64,000 bases of DNA from an uncultured Rhodospirillales bacterium (GCA_903822185.1 CAIJOA010000011.1:806001-870000), one strand, 5' to 3'. Numbered from the stretch's first letter, positions 36,621 to 44,626 are shown. Numbers and translations are program-made. Notes: generated by a model not told the origin, from the letters alone.

Positions 36621-36872
36621 ATGAAACTGCTCTATTTCGCTTGGCTACGGCAGAAGATCGGCATCGCCGAGGAAACACTCGATCTGCCGCCCGGCGTCGA
36701 GACGGTCGCCGCATTGATCGATTGGCTGAAAACGCGCGGGCCGAATTATGCGGCGGCGCTGGATAACACCAAGCTCGTTCGCGTTGCGGTCAATCGCGAA
36801 TATGTCACCTACGATCATCGCCTGAATGCCGGCGACGAAGTCGGGCTGTTTCCGCCCGTCACCGGAGGCTGA
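36621..36872 (+). CDS. moaD: Molybdopterin synthase sulfur carrier subunit MoaD
   Basis: 83 residues from the ATG at 36621. Ubiquitin-like fold protein: starts KLLYFAWLRQKIG and ends FPPVTGG with the Gly-Gly C-terminus that is thiocarboxylated and donates sulphur to precursor Z in the MoaE active site. Stop is 3 bp before the moaE start; the ribosome-binding site for moaE (GGAGG) lies in its last codons. Confidence 0.96.
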   Translation: MKLLYFAWLRQKIGIAEETLDLPPGVETVAALIDWLKTRGPNYAAALDNTKLVRVAVNREYVTYDHRLNAGDEVGLFPPVTGG

Positions 36873-36875
36873 CGC

Positions 36876-37328
36876 ATGATCCGCGTCCAGCGCGAGGATT
36901 TCGATCCGGGTGTCGAACTCGAAGCGATGACGCGCGGCAAGACGCATATCGGTGGCGTCACCTCCTTCACCGGTCTCGTCCGCGATATGGCCGGCGGCAC
37001 CGCGATCACTGCGATGACGCTCGAGCATTATCCCGGCATGACCGAGAAGCAGCTTGCCGAGATCGAAGCCGAGGCGCATCGGCGCTGGCCGCTCGACGCG
37101 GTGCTGATCATTCATCGTTACGGCGAATTGAAACCGGGCGATCGCATCGTCCTGGTCGCGACCGCATCATCGCATCGCGACGCGGCATTTGATTCGTGCC
37201 GCTTCATGATCGACTGGCTTAAGACCAAAGCGCCGTTCTGGAAACTGGAAGCGACCGATGCAGGATCGCATTGGGTCGAGGCGAAGGAAAGCGATGACGC
37301 AGCCGCCGATCGCTGGCGTCAGAGTTAG
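36876..37328 (+). CDS. moaE: Molybdopterin synthase catalytic subunit MoaE
   Basis: 150 residues from the ATG at 36876. Catalytic half of molybdopterin synthase: GGVTSFTGLVRD near residue 30, MTLEHYPGMTEKQ, then IIHRYGELKPGD, HRDAAFDSCRFMIDWLKTKAPFWK with the active-site lysines. Converts cyclic pyranopterin monophosphate to molybdopterin with MoaD. Last gene of the Mo-cofactor operon; it converges with a periplasmic-protein gene (4-bp overlap). Confidence 0.96.
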   Translation: MIRVQREDFDPGVELEAMTRGKTHIGGVTSFTGLVRDMAGGTAITAMTLEHYPGMTEKQLAEIEAEAHRRWPLDAVLIIHRYGELKPGDRIVLVATASSHRDAAFDSCRFMIDWLKTKAPFWKLEATDAGSHWVEAKESDDAAADRWRQS

Positions 37329-37762
37329 TCGCACACCATCGTTTGAACGGCCGATTCCGAAACGCCCTTCTTCTTATCGTAAGGCGTCGCCGTTTGTTCG
37401 CAGCGGCTGAGGCCGTTAGCTTTCAACCGCAAAATCTGCGGCGCGCCGCGATACTGACAATCGATGAAATAGGACCAGCCCGGTTCAACCGGCAGCGTCC
37501 AAGAATTATGCCAGGTCTTGCCGCGCGCGAAGCCGTTGTCGGGCACGAGCGTCGGGCGATAGACCTCGTCGATCGTCTCGCCGTCTTTTGCCGATAACAG
37601 AGCAACTTCCGTCAACGGCGCATCGCCCGGGAGATGCCAGTCCGCCGGCGCTGTCGCCGGACAGGCGAGCTTATGCGCCGGCATCGCCGCATGCGCCTGC
37701 GCCTGCGCAAAGCAAAACGCCGCGAAAGCCATCACGGCTATCGCGGCGTTTGTTCTCATCAT
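37325..37762 (-). CDS. Periplasmic protein, STY0301-like
   Basis: 145 residues from the ATG at 37762 (ATG at 37759 equally possible). Signal peptide MMRTNAAIAVMAFAAFCFA with cleavage near AHA|A. The mature protein has four cysteines (ACPATA, DCQYRG, RCEQTA, VCD), a tryptophan-rich centre (TWHNSWTLPVEPGWSYFIDC) and ends at the last cysteine-aspartate. The layout fits the STY0301 family of small secreted proteins of unknown function; this match is by eye. It overlaps moaE convergently by 4 bp and is 11 bp after ilvE on the same strand, so it may be read through from ilvE. Confidence 0.7.
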   Translation of the reverse strand: MMRTNAAIAVMAFAAFCFAQAQAHAAMPAHKLACPATAPADWHLPGDAPLTEVALLSAKDGETIDEVYRPTLVPDNGFARGKTWHNSWTLPVEPGWSYFIDCQYRGAPQILRLKANGLSRCEQTATPYDKKKGVSESAVQTMVCD

Positions 37763-37773
37763 CGACGAAGTCG

Positions 37774-38655
37774 TTAAGCGCGAACCAGCTTGTCGAAATC
37801 CGCCATCAATTGCTTGGCAATCGGGCCGACAGGATATTTGTGCTCGGCGATCTGGGTCACGGGCGCGATCTCGGCGGCGGTGCCGGTGACGAACACTTCC
37901 TGGGCGCGCCCCATTTCCGACGGCATCATCGGACGCTCGATTACTTTGATCTGGCGCGCGTTGGCGAGGCCGATCACGGCGCGGCGGGTGATCCCATCGA
38001 GGAAGCAATCCGGCGTCGGGGTATGCAGTTCACCATCGATGCCGAAGAAGATGTTCGCGCCGGTGGCCTCGGCGATCTGGCCGCGATAATCGAGCATCAG
38101 CGCGTCATCGAAGCCTTCAGCCTCGGCGGCGTGCTTCGACATCGTGCAGATCATATAAAGACCGGCTGCTTTGGCTGCCGTCGGCGCGGTATTCGGCGCC
38201 GGACGGGCCCATTTAGAAATCGACATGCGGATGCCTTTGAGGCGCGCCTCGGGCGAGAAATAGTCTTTCCAGTCGTCCCAAACGGCGATCGCCATATGGA
38301 CTTTGGTCAGCTGGGCGGCGACGCCCATCTGTTCCGGCCCGCGCCAGGCGACAGGGCGGACATAACCGTCGAGAATGCCGGCGGCTTTGACCGTTTCGTT
38401 CGAGGCGGCTTCGATCTGTTCCAGCGTCCAGGGGATCTCGAAACCGAGGATCCGGGCGGAATCGATCAGGCGTTGGCTATGTTCGCGCAGCTTGAAGATG
38501 CGGCCGCTATAGATGCGTTCGCCCTCGAAAACACAGCTCGCATAATGCAAGGCATGCGTCAAAACATGGACATTTGCCTCGCGCCATGGCACGAGCTTGC
38601 CATCGAGCCAAATGCTGCCGTCCCGATTATCGAAGGGTTTTGTCGTTGCTGCCAT
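37774..38655 (-). CDS. ilvE: Branched-chain-amino-acid aminotransferase
   Basis: 293 residues from the ATG at 38655. Fold type IV PLP aminotransferase: DGSIWLDGKLVPWREANVHVLTHALHYASCVFEGER is the family opening (quoted pieces: NVHVLTHALHYASCVFEGER), then ITRRAVIGLA and EVFVTGTAAEIAPVTQI near the end, the latter forming the PLP phosphate pocket. Transfers amino groups in the last step of Leu, Ile and Val synthesis. It is divergent to the MarR-type gene at 38755; in alphaproteobacteria this ilvE-PetP-PetR neighbourhood is common. Confidence 0.94.
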   Translation of the reverse strand: MAATTKPFDNRDGSIWLDGKLVPWREANVHVLTHALHYASCVFEGERIYSGRIFKLREHSQRLIDSARILGFEIPWTLEQIEAASNETVKAAGILDGYVRPVAWRGPEQMGVAAQLTKVHMAIAVWDDWKDYFSPEARLKGIRMSISKWARPAPNTAPTAAKAAGLYMICTMSKHAAEAEGFDDALMLDYRGQIAEATGANIFFGIDGELHTPTPDCFLDGITRRAVIGLANARQIKVIERPMMPSEMGRAQEVFVTGTAAEIAPVTQIAEHKYPVGPIAKQLMADFDKLVRA

Positions 38656-38745
38656 ATCCAGCGTTCCTCGTGCCGAACTCGAATTCTATGGCTGCGCAGC
38701 GTTCGCCGGCCCGCCTTGCCGTGCATGTAACAACCCTGCTAAAAA

Positions 38746-38766
38746 TATGTCAACATGTCTGACATA
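38746..38766. promoter_or_regulatory. Palindrome over the start of the MarR gene, probable autoregulatory operator
   Basis: TATGTCA (38746-38752) and TGACATA (38760-38766) are perfect inverted repeats around the ATG at 38755. Such a site overlapping the start codon suits MarR-type self-repression and would also lie about 90 bp upstream of ilvE. Confidence 0.55.
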
Positions 38767-39252
38767 AAAACCACAGAGGGCTTAACGCCGCCCCTAACGC
38801 TCCCGGAGGACGAGGTCCGCCAGGGCATCGAACTGCTGTTCTATGCCTATCGCGACTTCACCATCGAGCCGGACACGATCCTGCTGAAATACGGCTTCGG
38901 TCGGGCGCATCACCGCGTGATCTATTTCGTCGGGCGTCACCCTCATATGAGCGTGAGCGAGTTGTTGGTCATCCTGCGGATCACCAAGCAAAGCCTCGCC
39001 CGTGTGCTCGGCCAGTTGGTGCGGCAAGGCTTCATCGTCCAACACACCGGCAAGAGCGACCGCCGCCAGCGTTTGCTGCAACTGACCCCAACCGGCGTCG
39101 AGTTGGAGCGGCAGCTTTCGGAAAATCAGCGTCAGCGTATCCAACGCGCCTATGTCGAGGCCGGACCGCACGCCGTCGAAGGCTTCCGCAAAGTCATGCT
39201 CGGCGTCATTTCGGGCGATGCCGACCGTGGCCGTTTCCGCCGCACGCGCTGA
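38755..39252 (+). CDS. MarR-family regulator, PetP-like
   Basis: 165 residues from the ATG at 38755. A winged helix-turn-helix of the MarR type: LLKYGFGRAHHRVIYFVGRH, MSVSELLVILRITKQSLARV (recognition helix) and the wing GKSDRRQRLLQLTP. Size and the following OmpR-type gene match PetP of the petP-petR pair of Rhodobacter, where PetR is needed for petABC expression. petABC is in this window at 57-59.8 kb, though not adjacent. A palindrome overlaps the start codon. Confidence 0.88.
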   Translation: MSDIKTTEGLTPPLTLPEDEVRQGIELLFYAYRDFTIEPDTILLKYGFGRAHHRVIYFVGRHPHMSVSELLVILRITKQSLARVLGQLVRQGFIVQHTGKSDRRQRLLQLTPTGVELERQLSENQRQRIQRAYVEAGPHAVEGFRKVMLGVISGDADRGRFRRTR

Positions 39253-39273
39253 GGCGCGCCGCGCCGATCCGTG

Positions 39274-39279
39274 TATAAT
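39274..39279 (+). promoter_or_regulatory. Consensus -10 box immediately before the response-regulator ATG
   Basis: TATAAT is separated from the ATG at 39286 by six bases, so transcription from it would start at about the ATG and give a leaderless message. No good -35 is visible. The 33-bp spacer after the MarR gene has no Shine-Dalgarno sequence for the ATG at 39286. Confidence 0.4.
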
Positions 39280-39285
39280 CCGGCC

Positions 39286-40020
39286 ATGAACGGTATCCCG
39301 CATGGCGAACCGACCGGCAACGAACCATCCGGGAAGAGCGACGATGAGGCCCATATCCTTGTCGTCGATGATGATTCGCGGCTGCGCGATCTGCTGCGCC
39401 GCTATCTCGTCGAGTCCGGGTTTCGCATCACCACCGCCGCCGACGCCGCAGAAGCGCGAGTCAAACTGCAAAGCCTGTCGTTCGATCTGCTGATCATCGA
39501 TGTGATGATGCCCGGCGAGAATGGGCTCGATTTGACCGAGAGCTTACGCCGCGACAGCGCTGTACCGATCCTGCTGCTGACCGCGATGGCCGAATCGCAG
39601 AATCGTATCGACGGGCTAGAACGCGGTGCCGACGATTACCTGACCAAGCCGTTCGAGCCGCGCGAACTGGTGCTGCGCATCCGCAATATCCTGCAACGTG
39701 TCGCGCAAGCGCCCGCCGCGGTGATCGAGGAAATTAGCCTCGGTACCTATCGTCTCGATATGAAGCGCGGAACGCTGTTTCGCGGCCCCCAACCGGTTCA
39801 TCTAACTACCGCCGAAGCGGCATTGCTGCTGGCCCTCGCCAAGACGCCCGGTGAACCCGTGTCGCGCGAGGCCTTGTCGCAAGAAGCGCAATGCAGCGGC
39901 AATCTGCGCACCGTCGATGTTCAAATGACGCGGCTTCGCCGCAAGATCGAGCGCGATCCGAAATTCCCGCGCTATCTGCAGACGGTTCGAGGAACGGGCT
40001 ATGTCCTCAAGCCCGATTGA
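39286..40020 (+). CDS. OmpR-family response regulator, PetR-like
   Basis: 244 residues from the ATG at 39286; a GTG at 39271 is in frame but overlaps the TATAAT. Receiver domain first: acidic pair in LVVDDDSRLRDLL (28-30), phosphoacceptor D72 in LLIIDVMMPGENG, lysine in DDYLTKPFE. Then an OmpR/PhoB winged helix (TTAEAALLLALAKTPGEPVS, VDVQMTRLRRKIE, TVRGTGYVLKPD). Preceded by a PetP-like MarR gene and overlapping a sensor kinase gene by 20 nt, giving a complete regulator set. Confidence 0.93.
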   Translation: MNGIPHGEPTGNEPSGKSDDEAHILVVDDDSRLRDLLRRYLVESGFRITTAADAAEARVKLQSLSFDLLIIDVMMPGENGLDLTESLRRDSAVPILLLTAMAESQNRIDGLERGADDYLTKPFEPRELVLRIRNILQRVAQAPAAVIEEISLGTYRLDMKRGTLFRGPQPVHLTTAEAALLLALAKTPGEPVSREALSQEAQCSGNLRTVDVQMTRLRRKIERDPKFPRYLQTVRGTGYVLKPD

Positions 40021-41395
40021 AACTGCGCAAAAAACGCTGCCTTCGCCGCCCGTAAGCGTACCGGCGTCTTCGGACAGCCACGGCCGTTGGTTCAAGCGCG
40101 CCCTACCCCGCTCGCTCTGGGGGCGGTCGCTGCTGATCCTGATCCTGCCGTTGGTGATCGCCGAATTATTGGCGACCTGGTTTTTCTACGATCGTGTCTG
40201 GGACACGGTCGCGCGGCGTCTCTCGTCCGCCGTCGCATCCGAGATAGGCTTCACCCTGACGGCGATGAATTACGCCGACTCTCCCTATGAGCGTGTTCAA
40301 CTTTTGCGCCGCGCCGCCGACATCACCGAATTGTTCTACGGCTTTCGGCCGAATGAAAAGCTGCCCGAAGGCATGGCGCGGACGACCGGCGGGCCGGTCG
40401 AAGATCAACTGGCTTTGGCCGTCGCCGAGCGTGTCGGGCGGCCGTTCCAGATCGACGGCGAATTCGATCCCCGCGATATGCTGATATCGATCGAGATGCC
40501 CAACGGCGTGATGCAGGTCGCCGTGCCGCGCAAACGGCTTTCGACCCCAACGACGTATCTGTTCGTCGTCTGGATGGCGGGCTCGTCGCTGGTGTTACTG
40601 GGTATCGCCTCGGTCTTCATGCGTAACCAGGTGAAGACACTGCGCCGACTCGCCGCCGCGGCCGACGCTTTCGGCAAAGGCCGCGACGTCCCCAATTTCA
40701 AGCCGGAAGGCGCGACCGAAGTACGCCAAGTGGCGCGCGCTTTCATCAAGATGCGCGACCGCATCCAGCGTCAGATCACCCAGCGCACCGAGATGCTGGC
40801 CGGCGTGTCCCATGACCTGCGCACGCCGCTCACCCGCATGAAGCTGGCGCTGGAACTGATGCCGAAAGACCCGAGCGTCGATGATTTGAAGATCGATGTC
40901 GGCGCGATGCAGCGCATGGTGCAAGGCTATCTCGACTTCGCCCGCGGCGAAGGCGAAGAGCAGCCACGCGATATCGACATCGTGCTGCTGGTCAACGAGT
41001 TGATCTCATCGTTGCCGCGCGAGGAGCCTTTGGTATCCGCCGCGATGCCCGAGCGTTTCGTCATGCCGCTTCGTCCCGATGCGACGCGGCGTTGCCTTGC
41101 CAATCTGGTCGGTAATGCGCGGCGCTATGGCAAGCATATCTGGGTGACCGGCATCGCGACTCGCGACGGCTTCGACATTCTGGTCGATGACGACGGGCCG
41201 GGCATTCCCGCCGAGCAGCGCGAAAGCGTGTTCCGCGCTTTCTTCCGGCTGGACGCCGCGCGCAATCCGAATACCGGCGGCTTAGGGCTGGGCCTGACCA
41301 TCGCGCGCGATCTGGCGCGGGGACAAGGTGGCGATCTGACGTTGGAGGATTCGCCGCAAGGCGGGTTGCGGGCGCGGCTGCGCCTGCCGACGTAG
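40001..41395 (+). CDS. Sensor histidine kinase, EnvZ-like
   Basis: 464 residues from the ATG at 40001, inside the end of the regulator gene. Domain order: cytoplasmic N-terminus with proline-rich start, membrane helix (LLILILPLVIAELLATWFFY), a periplasmic loop of about 130 residues, a second helix (LFVVWMAGSSLVLLGIASVF), HAMP, the H-box AGVSHDLRTPLTRMK with H271, then the ATPase domain with N box LVGNARRYG, G1 DDDGPGIP and G2 GGLGLGLTIARDLA. This is the EnvZ architecture and it should phosphorylate the upstream regulator. The signal is unknown. Confidence 0.93.
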   Translation: MSSSPIETAQKTLPSPPVSVPASSDSHGRWFKRALPRSLWGRSLLILILPLVIAELLATWFFYDRVWDTVARRLSSAVASEIGFTLTAMNYADSPYERVQLLRRAADITELFYGFRPNEKLPEGMARTTGGPVEDQLALAVAERVGRPFQIDGEFDPRDMLISIEMPNGVMQVAVPRKRLSTPTTYLFVVWMAGSSLVLLGIASVFMRNQVKTLRRLAAAADAFGKGRDVPNFKPEGATEVRQVARAFIKMRDRIQRQITQRTEMLAGVSHDLRTPLTRMKLALELMPKDPSVDDLKIDVGAMQRMVQGYLDFARGEGEEQPRDIDIVLLVNELISSLPREEPLVSAAMPERFVMPLRPDATRRCLANLVGNARRYGKHIWVTGIATRDGFDILVDDDGPGIPAEQRESVFRAFFRLDAARNPNTGGLGLGLTIARDLARGQGGDLTLEDSPQGGLRARLRLPT

Positions 41396-41399
41396 AACG

Positions 41400-41939
41400 C
41401 TAGCCGACGGCGAGAACGCGTTCTTTCACCGGTTGAGCAAAGACCGGTCGCGCGATGCAATCGCGCGCCAAGGTAATGTCGATACGCGAGCCATCGGCCC
41501 GCGAATGAAGCATCAACGTGCCGCCGAGATCGGCAACGCATCGGGCGAGCCATTGCGGACCAACCCCGAACGCGGCCAATTGACGAAGATCGTAGCTGCC
41601 CTGGAATGGGAAGCCTTTGCCGTCATCCTCGATACTCAGCATCACGACGCCGCCATTCACATGAATGCCGACACGGACCAGCGCCGCCGCGGCATGAACC
41701 GCGGCGTTGACGGTCGCCTCTTGCAGCAAGGCATGAATCGTATCGGTGAGATCGGGAGCGAGACCGTCAGCCGCTTCGGCATTGGCGAAGTCGATGGCGA
41801 TGGTCAGGGGATAGTCACGTTCGAGGCTTTGGCGAAGTGCGGCGAGGCGAAGGCAAAGACCGGCGGCGCCGAAACGCGCCAGCCCCAAGCGGGGGCTGGA
41901 AGGACGATCGAGAATGGGATCGACGCGCCATGTATCCAT
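41400..41939 (-). CDS. Orphan HATPase-domain protein (histidine-kinase-like ATPase)
   Basis: 179 residues from the ATG at 41939. An open GTG-start frame from 42026 would begin inside the phasin terminator stem, so it is rejected. The C-terminal part is a kinase-type ATP-binding domain: N box ALLQEATVNAAVHAAAA, G1 IEDDGKGFPF and a late GGTLMLHSRADGSRIDITLA. The N-terminal 60 residues (PRLGLARFGAAGLCLRLAAL) are helical and have no phosphorylatable histidine in an H-box context, so no DHp is evident. It may be a partner-switching or degenerate kinase. No response regulator on its own strand; the EnvZ-like kinase gene converges with it (4 bp apart). Confidence 0.7.
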   Translation of the reverse strand: MDTWRVDPILDRPSSPRLGLARFGAAGLCLRLAALRQSLERDYPLTIAIDFANAEAADGLAPDLTDTIHALLQEATVNAAVHAAAALVRVGIHVNGGVVMLSIEDDGKGFPFQGSYDLRQLAAFGVGPQWLARCVADLGGTLMLHSRADGSRIDITLARDCIARPVFAQPVKERVLAVG

Positions 41940-42003
41940 GTCTTTAGCTTGCTGCAGTGCAACTAAAGAATGGTTAACGGCGATAAGCTCTTTTGGATGC
42001 ACA

Positions 42004-42037
42004 AACGCCGCTTCATGCGTTAGCACGAAGCGGCGTT
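42004..42037 (-). terminator. Rho-independent terminator of the phasin gene
   Basis: Perfect 11-bp stem AACGCCGCTTC/GAAGCGGCGTT with a 12-base loop, followed by TTTG on the minus strand, 53 bp after the phasin stop. Confidence 0.75.
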
Positions 42038-42089
42038 GTCAGTATCCGCGATACCCGCTCACCCGAAGGTGAGCCGGATCGATCTCGAA

Positions 42090-42515
42090 TTAGGCGGCTT
42101 TGCTCGCCAGTTCGTTCATCTCGGAGAAGCTCTCGGTGACGCGCTTGGTGATCACGTTGAAAGCGTCGGTGTTCGCCTTGGTGACGAGCTCGCCGAGTTC
42201 CTTGGCCGAGGCCAGGTTCTTCTCGAACGTCAGTTTCGCGAGTTCGGCGCTCTTCGCCATCTTCTCTTGCGGGGCGCCGGGCTGGCTGAATTCACGGAAC
42301 ATGACCGGGGCGTCTTCGATCGCCGCACGGGCGAGTTCGGCCTGGCGACGGGCAAAAGCCTGCACGCCTTCGATCGCGAGCTGATTGGCTTGGGTGAACG
42401 CTTCGACGTTCTTCCGCTGCACGGCCATGATCGCTTCCATATTGAAGCCGGGGAACGAGAAGGCCGAAAAAGCCTTGGTCATATCGTAATCGAGGAAGGG
42501 CATTTTGCCGGTCAT
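42090..42515 (-). CDS. Phasin family protein (PHA granule-associated)
   Basis: 141 residues from the ATG at 42515 with AAGGAT upstream; the frame's earlier part is the promoter region. An alanine-rich, all-helical amphipathic protein with the phasin layout: NMEAIMAVQRKNVEAFTQAN, then VQAFARRQAELARAAIEDA, and a C-terminal helix KELGELVTKANTDAFNVITK. Phasins coat polyhydroxyalkanoate granules. Promoter and a TTGCACTGCACAA palindrome lie upstream, and a strong terminator follows. A COQ9-like TetR gene is just upstream on the same strand. No PHA synthase is in the window. Confidence 0.9.
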   Translation of the reverse strand: MTGKMPFLDYDMTKAFSAFSFPGFNMEAIMAVQRKNVEAFTQANQLAIEGVQAFARRQAELARAAIEDAPVMFREFSQPGAPQEKMAKSAELAKLTFEKNLASAKELGELVTKANTDAFNVITKRVTESFSEMNELASKAA

Positions 42516-42553
42516 GATTTCAAATCCTTTGAAGCAAGTGGGTATCAAATATG

Positions 42554-42600
42554 TTGCACTGCACAATGCCTAATATGGCAGCACCCCTGCCCAGGGTCAA
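42554..42600 (-). promoter_or_regulatory. Phasin promoter with candidate PhaR operator
   Basis: On the minus strand TTGACC (42600-42595) and CATATT (42577-42572) are separated by 17 bp, a good sigma-70-like pair. Just downstream lies the near-perfect palindrome TTGCACTGCACAA (42554-42566), with the TGC-N3-GCA form reported for PhaR-type repressors of phasin genes. No phaR is in the window. Confidence 0.55.
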
Positions 42601-42639
42601 GGGCAGCCTCTAAAATTCTTCGCACATGCACAAAAACGT

Positions 42640-43251
42640 CTAGGACGTTGATTTGACGCCGGAAAACACCGGTTTTAGGAAGCCCAGCATTGATTCGACC
42701 TGCCGTAATCGGCGGTCGAGGGCAACCATCGTGGTCCCCAAATCGGTGCTTTCGTCGCGATAGAAAGTCGGCAGCAACGAAACATAGAGCGCCGCCAGCG
42801 CGCGGCAGCTTAAGTGGCCGCGACAGCCGCCCGACGGCAGCCCGGCCGCGCCGAGCATCCAGGACATCGAACGCATCAGCCCCGGCACCGACCGGATCAG
42901 AGCCGGATCGCCCACGCTCTCACGGAGAATGATCCGAAGACTGGCGCGGTAGGGCTGCAGCGCCTCGAGACGCCGCATCAGCACGTCGAACAACCGATCG
43001 CGCGGGTCATCGCCCGTCACCACCCCGCCGGCCAGCACGGCCTCGTCGATGCCATGGCGAAAGGCGCTGAGAACGGCGTATTTCGACCGATAGAGGGAAT
43101 GGGCTTCGTCCAGCGGCACGTCGGCCGCGGCGGCGATGGCCGCCATGTCGAGACGGCGCCAGCCCTGGCTTTCCGCCAAGGACAGGGTCGCGTCGATGAG
43201 ACGCTGTGAGGCCGGTTTCGGGGGTGATTTGGCGCGTCGTTTGGCGGGCAT
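42640..43251 (-). CDS. TetR-family protein with COQ9-like C-terminal domain
   Basis: 203 residues from the ATG at 43251. N-terminal TetR-type helix-turn-helix: RLIDATLSLAESQGWRRLDMAAIAAAADVPLDEAHSLYRSK, in pieces DMAAIAAAADVPLDEAHSLY and YAVLSAF. The C-terminal half fits the COQ9/TetR_C family: RSMSWMLGAAGLP, ALAALYVSLLPTFYRD, DLGTTMVALDRRLRQVE. Members are annotated as regulators or as COQ9-like ubiquinone-synthesis factors. It lies 124 bp upstream of the phasin gene on the same strand; whether it regulates phasin is unknown. Confidence 0.85.
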   Translation of the reverse strand: MPAKRRAKSPPKPASQRLIDATLSLAESQGWRRLDMAAIAAAADVPLDEAHSLYRSKYAVLSAFRHGIDEAVLAGGVVTGDDPRDRLFDVLMRRLEALQPYRASLRIILRESVGDPALIRSVPGLMRSMSWMLGAAGLPSGGCRGHLSCRALAALYVSLLPTFYRDESTDLGTTMVALDRRLRQVESMLGFLKPVFSGVKSTS

Positions 43252-43298
43252 GGGCTCCTACGCTTACACCGCAGGATAAGGGAGAAAGCCGCCCGGCT

Positions 43299-44126
43299 TC
43301 AATCCGCGAGTTCGCGCGACCGCGCCGTCGCGGCGGCAATCGCCCGCCGCATCAGGGCTTCGAGCCCATTATCGGCCATCAGGACTTTGAGCGCGGCTTC
43401 GGTCGTGCCGCCCGGCGAGGTCACGTTCTTGCGCAATTGGGATGCCTCGTCCGACGACTGCCGCGCCAACTCGCCCGATCCGGCGACGGTCGCGCGCGCC
43501 AAGCGCAGCGCCAGATCGCGGGGTAGGCCGGCAGCGATCCCTGCCTCGGCCAGAGCTTCGATCAATAGAAACACATAGGCCGGGCCACTGCCCGATACCG
43601 CCGTGACTGGATCGAGCAAGGCTTCGTCATCGATCCAGGCGACCTCGCCAGCGGCCTTGAGCAAGCGCCCGCACAGCTTCTTTTGCCCCGCCGTTACCCC
43701 ACTATTCGCGCAAGCGACGGTGATGCCGCGCCCGATCGCTGCGGGCGTGTTCGGCATCGTCCGCACCACCGCCGCACTCGCCCCGAGATGGCGCGCGAAA
43801 AAGCGCAGCGTCTTACCGGCGGCGATCGACAGGAAAACGGCCTTATCGGCATAACGCAGATAGGCCGGCAACGCCTCGGCCAGCGATTGCGGCTTCACCG
43901 CGAAGACGACCACGGCGGGCGAAAAATTCTTCGGCAGAGCCGTGATCGCGGCATAACGCTTCACGCCTTTCGGCGTGGCGACAGCCATCGGTTCGATCAC
44001 AGCGATGGTTTCAGCGTTCGGGCGTTTCTTCCAGCCGGCGAGAAGGGCGCCGCCCATCTTGCCGCAACCGACGAGGAGGATACCGCTAGGCGCCCTAGAC
44101 TTCGTGGCCGGTTTCTTGACGCTCAC
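43299..44126 (-). CDS. proC: Pyrroline-5-carboxylate reductase
   Basis: 275 residues from a GTG at 44126 that overlaps the stop of the YbjN-like gene (GTGA). NADPH-dependent last step of proline synthesis. N-terminal Rossmann motif ILLVGCGKMGGALLAGW, then the signature DPVTAVSGSGPAYVFLLIEAL and a closing TSPGGTTEAALKVL, all typical of ProC. Longer in-frame starts are in the neighbouring gene and not credible. Same transcript as the YbjN-like gene. Confidence 0.95.
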   Translation of the reverse strand: MSVKKPATKSRAPSGILLVGCGKMGGALLAGWKKRPNAETIAVIEPMAVATPKGVKRYAAITALPKNFSPAVVVFAVKPQSLAEALPAYLRYADKAVFLSIAAGKTLRFFARHLGASAAVVRTMPNTPAAIGRGITVACANSGVTAGQKKLCGRLLKAAGEVAWIDDEALLDPVTAVSGSGPAYVFLLIEALAEAGIAAGLPRDLALRLARATVAGSGELARQSSDEASQLRKNVTSPGGTTEAALKVLMADNGLEALMRRAIAAATARSRELAD

Positions 44127-44626
44127 GCCTCGCCAACCGGATCGATCATGGCCGCCGCGATGGCTTCCTTCGCGTTCTTGCCGGCCCAAACGACGAGTTG
44201 GAACGCCGGGAAGAACCGCTCGCATTCGCTGACAGAAATATCGACCAAATCCTCGATCTGCTCGACGCTGGGGCCGAACGCGCCGCGCAACAGCACGCCC
44301 TGACGGAACGAGGGCGCGGCATCGTCTGCGGCGAGATCGAAATGGCCGATCCAGAGCCGCTCGTTGATGGCAGCCAACAACTCGAAGATTGCGGCGCGGC
44401 GGCCGCGCGGCACTTTCATCTCGAAGCCACAGGAATAATGCAGCGCGTTCATTTCACGCTGCCACACGAACAGCAGCCGGTAATCGCACCAGCGGCCGGA
44501 AATTTCGATCACCATTTCCTCGTCGCTGGCCCGGTCATGCGCCCATTCGTTGGCCTGCACGATTTCTTCGACGAGATCGATGGGATTCGCCAAGACGGTC
44601 TTGGTCTCGATCGACAAGGCGGTCAT
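44123..44626 (-). CDS. YbjN domain-containing protein
   Basis: 167 residues from the ATG at 44626, with GGGGGAGAAT upstream. The YbjN/DUF1790-like fold, related to type III secretion chaperones, is recognised by NEWAHDRASDEEMVIEISGRW, then YRLLFVWQREMNALHYSCGF and KEAIAAAMIDPVGEA at the end. The pairing of ybjN with proC is common in alphaproteobacteria, but the function is unknown. Its stop overlaps the proC start. Confidence 0.9.
   Translation of the reverse strand: MTALSIETKTVLANPIDLVEEIVQANEWAHDRASDEEMVIEISGRWCDYRLLFVWQREMNALHYSCGFEMKVPRGRRAAIFELLAAINERLWIGHFDLAADDAAPSFRQGVLLRGAFGPSVEQIEDLVDISVSECERFFPAFQLVVWAGKNAKEAIAAAMIDPVGEA

Noticed and set aside
42016-42026. GTG/ATG starts for the HATPase protein at 42016-42026
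   Set aside because: They lie in the loop and stem of the phasin terminator.
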